From Silene latifolia (taxonomy: Eukaryota; Streptophyta; Magnoliopsida; Caryophyllales; Caryophyllaceae), in contig NC_133530.1 in the NCBI RefSeq assembly GCF_048544455.1, forward strand, positions 17,847,748 through 17,911,747: a stretch of DNA of 64,000 nucleotides, given 5' to 3'. The position numbers and the translations under genes are program-made. The notes below the pieces were generated by a model, which searched no databases, was not told where the DNA came from, and saw nothing but the letters and a program-made list of their open reading frames with translations. Below, piece after piece: positions 34,116 through 44,300 of this stretch (the stretch's first letter is position 1; every line of letters starts with the position of its first letter).

Positions 34116-35185
34116 CAAAAAGAAAAAAAACCCGAAATAACTTGATTTCACCGGAATTCCTGCAAACACTAAAATCATCCAATAAAAACGGACCCTAACC
34201 AATTACCCGATTAGTCGATTACCATATGTACAGTCCTACTTTAAACCATCCGTAAGACCGTAATAAATAGAAAAAACCTTAAAACCAAACCCAAAACGGA
34301 AAAGAATAAAGAATGCCACCATGGAGACCCTTGATTGGTCTAAACAACGTGTAACATAAAACACAAAACTTCCAAACTCCAAACTCTCTGTCTCCTCCTC
34401 ATCAAAACAGATTCACAACTCTTCTCCGACCAAAAAACAATCAACTCAATTCAATTCACTCCAGTTTAATTTTTTCCCAGATTTGTACATTATTGTAATA
34501 TTATTACCTCCAATAAAAAAAAAATCAATACTTGGTTTTATTCAATTCAATTCACCATCTTTAGGGTTTGATCTACCCTAATTTATTCAAATAAGGTAAC
34601 AATTTCCAACTTTTTTTAATCAATTATTGATTTGGGTATTGCTGAATTTGCTATTTTTGATTTGGGTATTTTTTATTTTGATTAAATATTGGTTTTTTTC
34701 ACTTAATGATCACGATTTTTAGTGAAATTTGTAGTAGATTGATAGCAATTAGGTTTACATCATGATAGTTTGAGCTTTAGTCCCTTATAAATTTGGGGAA
34801 TTTAGTGTTTAATTAATTTTGGAAAGTTACTATTGTATTTGAAGCAGGATTAATAGGGTTTTGTTTGATATAAATTGATCATATAATTCTGCTTGTAATT
34901 GATTATAGATGTTTAGCTAATTGATGGTATTGATTTCATGTTGCAATGAAGAGTTCTATGCACTATTATATTGTTTTTTGATGGTTTTGTCTCTAATTAC
35001 TGTATATATTTGATTCAATCTTAAAATCGGAGTGTCGTCGACTAAGGAAAGATTGAGTCTTTGAGATCCTTTCTTAATTCACTGGAGGAAGGCACATAGA
35101 TAGAATTAGTTCGATTTCGGAATGTTGAACTTTATGGTATTAGTCAGTGATGATTTACATTTCTGTGTTATTCGCCTGTTCAGCT

Positions 35186-35264
35186 GTTCTGATCGTTTGT
35201 GTACCTTTGACTAAAATACCCCTCACAACGAATAGAAAAGTTAACAATTTACTAGAACGGTATT
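35186..35264. mobile_element. Degenerate Stowaway-like MITE in p24 5' UTR intron
   Basis: TTTGTGTACCTTTGACTAAA, then ACAACGAATAGAAAAGTTAAC, mirrors the MITE at 22133. The outer inverted repeats are decayed (GTTCTGATCG and CTAGAACGG). Confidence 0.5.
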
Positions 35265-35461
35265 ACATAATTTCACACGAAAGAACCGTTCTGTTTGGAG
35301 TATGCTATTTTAGTTTGTGATATGTGGAGGTCCAAAACAATTGGAGTGAATTTAAGTAGATCCCGGGTGTACGTAGTTACTAGTATACGGAGTTAGTGTT
35401 TGTTAAGTTCATAATGGTTTTCGTACGTTCTCATAGGGTATTTTTTTTTCCTGTGGCGCAG

Positions 35462-38400
35462 ATGAAGTTGTCATTGTTGACTTCAGTAGCTATCCTGCTA
35501 CTGACTTTGTCCGACCTGCAGCAAACATTTGCGCTTAGGTTTGTTATTGATAGAGCGGAATGTTATTCCCATAATGTTCAGTATGAATGGGACACGGTGC
35601 ACGTTTCGTTTGTAGTGATTAAGTCGGATGCTCATTGGCGTACAGAAGATGGTGTTGATTTAGTGGTGAGCAGTTTTTACTTCCTTCACAATATCCTTCA
35701 CAATACTGCATGTGAATATGATGTTAATTTTTCTTTTTTCATACTAGGAAGCTCTTACTTACTGTCTTCCCCTTAGTTTAAAAAAGCGAGCCTGAGGTGC
35801 GCCTAGGTGCAGTAAGGCGCCAACCAGATCGCCGCATCAGACACTTTGAGGCGCATGGAGTGCAAAAGGCGCATAACCACCTTGTTCTGTTATTCAAGTG
35901 TCTGACACGACACAATATCAGAGTGTCTGATGCGGTTATTTTTAGTGAAGTTTTCAATTTTTTCATCTAAAATGAATTGTCGTGCCGGACACTTTAAGTG
36001 CCAGACAGCGACACGTGACCAAAGTGAAGTGTCGAGGAAACATAGATAATCACACGTTCACACAGTATAGTCCAGAGTCAATCACATGCAAGATGTTATA
36101 TCTTTTCACCTTTCATCAGTAAATAAATCTCATCCGTCTTTTTTTTTTTGCTAAAAAGTAATTGTCTTTCTCCCTAATTAACAGATAAAAGGGCCTGACG
36201 GCGAACAAATCCATGATGTTCATGACAAGATCACGGAGAAGTTTGAGTTTGTTGCCCACAAGAAAGGACCTTACAGTTTCTGCTTTAATAATAAGTCTCC
36301 TTATCATGAAACAATAGATTTTGATGTACAAGTCGGACATTTTACATACTACGATCAGCATGCGACCGATGGTAAGATTGATATATTGAATAGTTTCCTT
36401 AAGGTTCATTCGTATGAATTCTTCTGCATTATTATAATTCGTGAGACGTTGATGGTTAGCTTAGCCTTACCTGCTTGGTTGCAGAACATGTCAAACCCCT
36501 GCTTCAACAGATTGAAAAGCTAGCTGAAGCTCTTTACAATATTCAGTTTGAACAGCACTGGCTGGAGGCGCAGACCGATCGACAAGCTATAGGTACTGAT
36601 TGCTTTTTCTCGAATAGATATCTTCGTACAACTAGACATCATCTTGAACTTCTAACTTTCTAAGTCATAGACAATTGCGGATCTTAGTAGACGGGCAGGG
36701 GCCTTGCCCTGGGTAGGCTATCTAAATTCTAAAGAACGTTTTAGTACGTAAGTTATCAGTTGCCCCCTACTGCCCCAGTGGTTAAGTAGTGATAGTTTCA
36801 ACAGTAGGTCAAGGGTTCAAATCTTATGATATTTGTTCTAAGATCCACCACCAGGGATAAACATAGGTTAAGTTCAGAATGGATTTGATTATTCTATCCG
36901 GCTCATCCGGGAAGTGATAGTACCTTATGCCACATTTTGTCCTTGAAGTTATGAGCATGTGATGGCCTTTTTTCTTTCCCTGGCTGGAGATGGCCTTTTT
37001 TTTTAACTTCCCTAAAGTAATGTGAATCAGTTGAAAACGGAATTTTTGGTAGGAAGAGAACATACTTAAATTCTCTAGTAGGAGTAACTTGGTCACTTTC
37101 TTGGCTCAGGTCATCCATGAAAAGTAACATAACCAGAATATTTTTGTCAAGAATGATTTGTGAAGACCCTTCTCACGCCTATTAGTCTAGAAAATTGGCG
37201 TGAGACGGTGATTGTAAATTGATGACTAATTAGATGCTAGATTTGTAGGTGTTTTAGAGTCTGAAGTCCTTGAGTGATCGCCCTCTTGACTTTCGTTGAA
37301 ATTGTCATTACTCCCTTGTAGAAAAATGAATTTCTAAGTCTTGAACATCTAAGTCATAGACAATTGTGGATCTTAGTAGTCGGGCAGGGGCCTTGCCCTG
37401 GGTAGGCTATCTAAAGAACGTTTTAGTACGTAAGTTATCAATTGCCCCTACTGCCCCAATGGTTAAGTAGTGACTAGTGATAGTTTAATAGTAGGTCAAG
37501 GGTTCAAATCTTATGATATTTGTTCTAAGATCCACCACCAGGGATAAACATAGGTTAAGTTTAGAATGGATTTGATTATTCTATCCGGCTCACCGAGAAT
37601 TGATGTTACCTTATGCCACATTCTGTCCTTGAAGTTATGAGCATGTGATGGCCTTTTTTTTCTTTCCTTTTTTTTTTGCTTGGAGATGGCCTTTTTTTAG
37701 ATGCTTAGACTCTAAACATAGATGATTATAAATCGATTACGAAGGCGTTGGTGGAGAGATCGTCTTTTGGGCCGTTAGTACAACATTGGCTATTTGTCTT
37801 GATATTCTAAGGACATTAAGGCAAACCTCATTCTTGTAAGAGCGACCGGTTCTAGGATACTACCTCAACTTTTCATGTCATTTGGAGAGATCGGGGTGAC
37901 AATGAAGGATTATATCATGATATCGGATCTGCCTTGCGGTGATGAAGAAATGAATTGGCCATGATAGATCAAAAATACCGCCCCCATTACCTTGTTGAAC
38001 TATGGTTGCTATTCCCAACACAACAACCTCTCGACAAATTTTGTCAACCTCATCATCATGATAATCTTTGCGAGATTGGCAACATCGGGTCACAGCCACG
38101 CAACCTGTTCAAAAGTAAGTTTGTTGCCTTCCAACTCAAGGCCAATTAGTTCTTTGCAGGTTGCGTTATCTATTTTTTCACCCGATATGACCTCCACGGG
38201 CCTACCGTCGATTGGTAAGCTAGTCATATAAAAAACATCTTCTAGACCAAAGTTGTTGGTTTCTAGATCATAGCAGTCATATAAACAACAACTTTTTGCA
38301 CAACTACTTTTTGCGTGTGTGTAACTGAAAGCCAATGTCAAAAATTTGGTCGAAGCCGGAGCCTTCAAGTTTTTATTTTACTGTTTCGAGTAATTTTATC

Positions 38401-40508
38401 TTATACGATTTTAGCTTTTTCCTAACATTCACAACATTTGGAATGAGGCCACCGCGAGTTTGGAAGCAAACTTTTATTCAAAGTAAGAATGAAAAGTTAA
38501 CGGGCTACAAGTCTGATTTGTAGCAAGTTAACTCTTAATTCTTATTTTGAATAAAAGTTTGCTTCTAAACTTGCATTGATGGCTCCAACTCCAAATGTTG
38601 TGAATGTTAGAGAAAAGATCTAAGTCGTATAAGATAAAGTTAGTCAAGCGGTAAAAGAAAAACTTGGAGGCTTCGGCTTCGACCAATTTTGTGACACTGG
38701 CTTTCAGTTACACACACGCAAAAAGTTGCTGTTTATATGAGTGATATGATGTAAACCAACAAACTTGTGCTCGGGAACGTAGACCTATACTTTGGTCTCG
38801 AAAATGTTTTTTATATGACTTGCTTGCCAATCGACGGTAGGCCCGCGGAAGGTTATATGTGGTGTAAAAAAAGATAACGCAACCTGCAAAGAACTAATTG
38901 GCCTTGAGTTGTAAGGCAACAAACTTACCTTTGAACGGTTGGATGACTATGTGTTCCGATGTTGTTAATCTTGCAAAGATTATCACGAGGTTGACAAAAT
39001 TTGCCGAGCAGTAGTTGGAAATAGCAACCATAGTTCAGCAAGATAATGGGGGCGGTATTGTTGATCTATCATGGCCAATTCATCTCCGTAAGGTAGACCC
39101 GATAGATCATCCATGAAAAGTCGAGGTGGTTATCCCATAATTGGTCTAGCATAGCTCTCACAAGGGTGAGATTTGCCCGAATATCAAGCCAAATATTCAA
39201 TGTTATACCAACTAACGGCCTGAAAGACGATCTCTCCACCAACACCTTCTCACCCGCCCACAACTTGCTATGGTTGTCAGTGTCGCCGTATGGCCAGAAA
39301 ACGATCTCATGTTCCCCGCTATAAATTTTCCAGAATACTAATATCATCTTTATGACCTCAAATTGTAGTCTCATAATTTCCCCATATTTTAATATTTATT
39401 AGCTCAAGTTTAAAGGTTTTAAGTGATAACTAGTTTTTATACCCGTGCAATGCACGGGCATTCTTTATTAAGGGTACATTTGAGAATCCACTTATTATAA
39501 AAGAGAATTTATATTTATGATTTTACGTTCATGTCTTCTAACTTGTGGAGAAGTGTTTTGATATATTTATTTTTGTTATAATATTCATTTAATTAAATTA
39601 TGCCACATAATGTAATTGCTGCCAAGATGACAACTGATAGTTGCAAAATCGATTACGAAATGACATAAAATAGATGATTATAAATTAAAAGTGCATAGAA
39701 TTAGATAACCATTTGTAGGTGTTTAGAGTCTGAAGAGTGATTGTGCTCTTGACTTTCGTTGAAATTGTCATTACACCCTTGGAGAAAAATGAATTTGATG
39801 ACCATATCTCGATTTAAATCTTGCGCAAATGTTAGTCGTAAAATCTTTTGAGTGGTGGTACTTGGGACATTGGGTTCGAAACCTATCACCATCAAAACCG
39901 CCATTAACATAACGTTAGAGGCTTACAATTTTACTCTTAAGAAGTATCTTTATGTTGTACAGTATATGTTGGAATTTTGGCCGCGGAATGTAGTGAGCCC
40001 GATATTCTCAGCATGGATAATTTCTATTTATATGTTGAATATTTGATTTTATATTTAGCTCCTTAATTGGAGCTTTGTACTACATAGTAAATACAATGCC
40101 TATTTATAGGATGCTTAGGTGGTTCTATGATGTTCAAGGAGGCTTCTAGATTACATTAGTTTCTTGTTTATTCTTGACAATTCTAGTTATGCATACACCT
40201 AGACATATATATATATATATATGGCTAGGCATTCTCCTTACATGTTCTTTCTTTCACCACTTTTCATGTCATGCACAACGTTCCTCCGGACACAGTCCAA
40301 TGTCCACGACAATATGTTTACGAGTGTTATGTCTTTCAATGCCTTTATCTTACTTGATGTGTGTGATAATGCAGTGAATGAGGCAATGGCCAAGCGTGCA
40401 ATACATAAAGCGATTCTAGAATCGCTAGCACTTGTTGGAGCAAGCGTCCTACAAATCTATCTTCTGCAACGGCTCTTTGAGCGCAAGCGTGGGACATCAA
40501 GAGTCTAA
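35462..40508 (+). CDS. p24-family (emp24/GOLD) cargo receptor, beta subfamily, 210 aa
   Basis: Exons are 35462-35665, 36185-36371, 36485-36592 and 40375-40508 (633 nt in frame). An intron in the 5' UTR (34596-35461) ends at the AG just before the ATG. The protein is a type I membrane cargo receptor of COPI/COPII vesicles cycling between ER and Golgi. The signal peptide is MKLSLLTSVAILLLTLSDLQ to about residue 24. The GOLD domain has the cysteine pair in AECYSHNVQYEWDTV and GPYSFCFNNKSPYHETIDFD. A coiled-coil follows (KPLLQQIEKLAEALYNIQFE). Exon 4 has NEAMAKRAIHKAILESLALV, a C-terminal membrane span, and the tail RLFERKRGTSRV, which resembles plant p24-beta proteins (p24beta2/beta3). Frame is intact. 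Intron 3 (3.8 kb) is filled with repeats. Its 3' end faces that of QQT1. Confidence 0.93.
36662..37007. repeat. Duplicated SINE-like block, copy 1 (p24 intron 3)
   Basis: It begins AAGTCATAGACAATTGCGG and contains GCCCCAGTGGTTAAGTAGTG (A-box-like), CAAGGGTTCAAATCTTATG (B-box-like) and GATCCACCACCAGGGATAAA. It is about 90% alike to 37350-37699. The Pol III boxes suggest tRNA ancestry. Confidence 0.65.
37350..37699. repeat. Duplicated SINE-like block, copy 2 (p24 intron 3)
   Basis: Direct copy of 36662-37007 with small indels (CCCCAATGGTTAAGTAGTG for the A-box region) and an expanded T-rich end near 37660. The two copies are ~690 bp apart start to start. Confidence 0.65.
37806..37963 (+). pseudogene. 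Plant mobile domain (PMD) fragment in left arm
   Basis: Plus-strand frame reads SFGEIGVTMKDYIMISDLPC followed by GDEEMNWP and a stop. This is the conserved core of the plant mobile domain (aminotransferase-like / MAIN family), which is often carried by Mutator-like elements. Only a short piece remains and it is not a gene. Confidence 0.55.
38090..38368 (-). pseudogene. Second PMD-like fragment, opposite strand
   Basis: The minus-strand frame contains LEDVFYMTSLPIDGRPVEVI, which matches the PMD phrase (LEDV...GLPIDGRPV), then ELIGLELEGNKLTFEQVAWL. It lies inside the left arm in opposite orientation to the fragment at 37806-37963. No start or full domain. Confidence 0.5.
39430..39458 (-). mobile_element. 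Helitron-like 3' terminus (minus strand)
   Basis: On the minus strand CCCGTGCATTGCACGGG (a GC-rich hairpin) is followed by TATAAAAA and CTAG, then T. That is the hairpin-plus-CTRR end with A|T insertion typical of Helitrons. The 5' end, which should lie to the right, was not resolved. Confidence 0.5.
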
Positions 40509-41344
40509 ATGCCGCCTCTTGATTTTGTTAAGTTATTTTATGCCTATGGGAATCTGAATTTTCTTGTAGGCCTTTTATAGCCCTTTTATACGTACGTTTT
40601 GTGGAGAAGGTGCCATTACTGTAGAGTACGACTGCGCAAGGAAAGATACTAATGATTATGAATTCCACAGCTGAAGTTGGATATATTTTGTCATCTCCCT
40701 TATCAGTTATCACCCATTTTGGAAACTAACAAATGAATCTCTCTCGAATTACAATTTTATCTCTCAAAGCTCCCTATCTAAGATGGTGTAGGGATGGGTT
40801 GGTATATACTCCGTATCATATATGTAACCTTGTTTAGTTTGCGTGACGAAAAAATGAGAACATCAAAAAGGGAAAATCAACTAACCGCAAAAGAGTATAA
40901 GCACGATATACTACCGGATTACCAGGTATCATTTACGAGGAACATTCTCTTTTATGGTACAACTGGTACTTATGTTGAGAAAAGAGTAGCATACACAATA
41001 AACAGAGAACTTGTGACAATTTGCGACCTAAAAACTGGGAAAACTTGGATAAAAAAAACGTCTATTTCGAATTAAAAGAGTGTCACAAAATCCTTCATCT
41101 GTCTCTCCTCAACATCAAGAATTCCACACACCCACAATCATTACAACTGATGTTATTACACAGGTCCGAGTCATGAACTGATATACAGATATGGAAATGC
41201 CGCCTAGAAATTTCATTGATAGTAGCAACATAAATATAGGAGGAAACTCTCTTCAACTAGGCCGTCTAATTTTCCTACATGAATCTCCATTTTTGCCGCG
41301 TATAATCAAAATGTGTATGAAAGCTGATATGCCATGTCACTTTT
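40509..41344. other. Convergent 3' spacer between p24 and QQT1
   Basis: About 0.84 kb holding the 3' UTRs of both genes. An open frame at 40794-41075 has no recognisable product and lies in AT-rich sequence; I do not call it a gene. Confidence 0.5.
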
Positions 41345-44300
41345 CTATGTGGTGGGATCGTTATCAGCTTCATCATCTTTCATGTACTTCTCTTGCACTG
41401 CTGCAACTGTGGAATGTTTTGTCAAGGAAAGCACACTATAATAGCCCCATTACGGAAGCAGATATCGGTTAGATTAGCCAGCAAATGGTACTTAAGACAT
41501 GGGTTCAAAACTAGCCATCAAAACTGCAGTAGTGGTTGCCTTGGCACAGAGAATCGTAAAACTGCTGGTCATCAATGTTGCAAGATTGATAGACTCTCAG
41601 ATTATAGACAGGCGACGGTGAAACTCTGAAATGGGCACGACATTTCGACACTTATTTGCAAGCCAAAAACATTAGAATCTTTAATAAAATCCATATCTAA
41701 TAAGTGCCAACGTCAACGGCTTCAGAACTAAACAAGGCAACGTTACAATTTCAGGACGAGAGCCAGCTAGAGCAAAAATGCACCAGCAAAATGGAGGGAG
41801 TAGTCATAGCCTAATGAATTTTTTTGCCAATTTAATGAGACTACTTTGGGATGGGGAAATTGTTACCGGAGTAATGGGGAAACTATTACTCCCATACGGG
41901 GATATTGCATTACCCTAGGAGGAGGTAGGTAGCTATCACCCTTTCCCCTGTATGGGACAACTATTACCTTCCCTCATTTCTGCCCAGCACTACCAGCACA
42001 TTCCTCCATATTCATCTTATTTTGAGCTCTATTACTCCCAAAATTATTACCCTATTTCGATGTAAGCCCCGACTCTTTTGAACTAATAAAATGAGCATGT
42101 ACACAAACACACAATTACTCCCTCCGTCCCGTTCAATTGTTGTCCTTTCGTTTTGGCAAAAAGACCAAGGAAAGAGGACAAAGGCCAATAACAAAATGAC
42201 AAGTGGAATAAATTGAATGAGAATGATCAAATTACTCATCAAGTTCATTCTTAAAATAGAAAGGACAACAAATGACTGAGACACCCTAAAATAGAAAAGG
42301 ACAACAAATGACCGGGACAGAGGGAGTATATAACATAAAGGCTTCTAAAAAAGGATATCTGTAATAGTCCCAGTCAACTTGACGAACTGCAATTTTGCTA
42401 AACTCCACTGCACTAGTCTCTATGCCAGCAAAGATATATCCATTGGTTTTATCGATCACCTTCACAAGGTTTCCAACACTTTCCTTGTCCTGAAGTAGCA
42501 AGCTAAGGTAAGAACTCGACTCCAAAAATTATGCAAAATACAGAGCTAAAACCATAAGCATACACGAACAACAACATACCTGTATGTCCAGCGTTGTAAA
42601 ATTAACAAGACTAAAATCATCTACGACTTCACACAGCTCCTTGGTAAGTTTTCTGCATTAAGTTGGAATAGATGAACTCCATAAACTTTTGTCCACAAAG
42701 CAGATAGCATGACATGAACACCACAGAAGATATTAACATAATGGCAGCTACTGACATTTGTCAGAAACAAAACTAGTCTGCAAATTTTCAATGCTTTAAT
42801 TCGGATAGCAATTTGAAGTCGATTCCATGACTAAGATAGGCAAAAATAGAAAACAGAATGATCTGGTTTACAAATATGTAAGGTCATGTCATTTCTGGAG
42901 GATGCATGACTATCTCGTCCTTCCTCCACTATCTTTCATACGTTTCCTTCACTCTAAAGTATCACCAGGTGATAACACATAAACAAGTTGATTACTAGTG
43001 AAGGAAATTTTTTAACCAAAAACCACTCCATGCAGAAAGAAAAGAGGCAAGATAAGAGCAAACTGATAAGTTATAATCCTTTCCATGTTCAAATCCTGCT
43101 ATATCAAACTGCATTTTTTCCGTGGCATTGTGACAATAGAATCGTCTTCACGGATTTGTCAATTATGATTTATGCCACCAAGACTTTCAGAGGGGTAATT
43201 TAAGCTTACCCAGATGTGGTTGAACAGAATTTTGTTTTGACAGCATCTCATCGTCTCAAGTTGTTACTAGAATGCGCGATGTATCAAGGTTCAATTCACA
43301 AAGTCTACTAGCCTACCCGAAACTCCTCAACAAATTCGTCTATAGTTTAATTGGAAAGAATTGGATAGCCAAAACTTTATGTTGGATTACAATTTGAGAA
43401 AACAGTTACAGTTTCAAGTAAACTAATGACTCGAGGGGACAAGGATGGATTTCAAGAAATAATTAAGTGTCTTCTACTTCCTACACGTATGTGGATACAC
43501 GTTTTTCAAAAAAATTCCAAGAAAGATTCTGGAAATTCTAGACTATGCATTAAAGTTTTCCAGTAAACAAATTGTCTAGCTATTGGAAGAGGGAAATGTA
43601 TTGCTAACAACTCCACTCACGTATTGTTGACAAGGTGAACTACTACTGAAGTACACAAGAACCTTAGTCCATTATATTTTGGTTACTGCAATTAAAATGG
43701 AAATTAGGGTACCTGTATTTGGCAGCGCGAGGATCTTGATCAAGGCAGTGTTGCAAATATGATAAATCTTGCGCATCAGTGTAGAAATCCAGGTTAAAAG
43801 CTGCAGCAAAGACAGATAAAAGGAACTCACGTTATGATTGTATTTGTATGTATATATGAGGTGCTAATACATATAATCATGGTAACTGATAGAGAGAGGA
43901 ACCACTGATTACCAAGTTTTCCATAACTTTCAATCAGGTCAATCTTAGAGAAAACGTTTATATGAGGAAGCTCCAAATGAAGCATGGTGGACAATGATAG
44001 TATCAATGCACTAACATAATTCCCTGGGTCACTGCAAAGATGGGCATCAACTAAATGCACAGCAGTCAACTGCATAAGAGGTAAAGAGTAAAAAAATTTG
44101 GAAACCAACCAAGATAACGAGGAAAAAAATTTCCACGGAAAAAATAACAGGACAAGTATATTACCCTGAGATTCAATTTCTTTATCAGTTTCATTATAAC
44201 GTTTTTGGCATTTGAATGCAGGAAAAATAGCTCAACTTGACCAGGAAAATCAAAAAGTAGATAGTGATCTGCACAGTAAAAAATTTGCATTGTGAGCTCC

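Larger units (their letters stand above)
37741..39250. repeat. Large inverted repeat (~750-bp arms) in p24 intron 3
   Basis: The left end GAAGGCGTTGGTGGAGAGAT pairs with ATCTCTCCACCAACACCTTC at 39231-39250. Further pairs include GAATTGGCCATGATAGATCA (37953) with TGATCTATCATGGCCAATTC (39062), TTGAACTATGGTTGCTATT (~37995) with AATAGCAACCATAGTTCA (~39018), and GAAGCAAACTTTTATTCAAA (38463) with TTGAATAAAAGTTTGCTTC (~38545). The turn is CTACAAGTCTGATTTGTAG near 38505-38523. Arms differ by substitutions and indels but align end to end. If transcribed with p24, the intron would fold into a long hairpin. Confidence 0.88.

Noticed and set aside
35790-36020. GCGCC-rich segment with repeated GTGTCTGA in p24 intron 1
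   Set aside because: Looks like a decayed dispersed repeat; boundaries and family could not be established.
42286-42525. Frame extending QQT1 exon 9 into PFLEAFMLY...
   Set aside because: The extension is intron plus MITE; the AT-AC join restores the conserved VAAVQEKY end.
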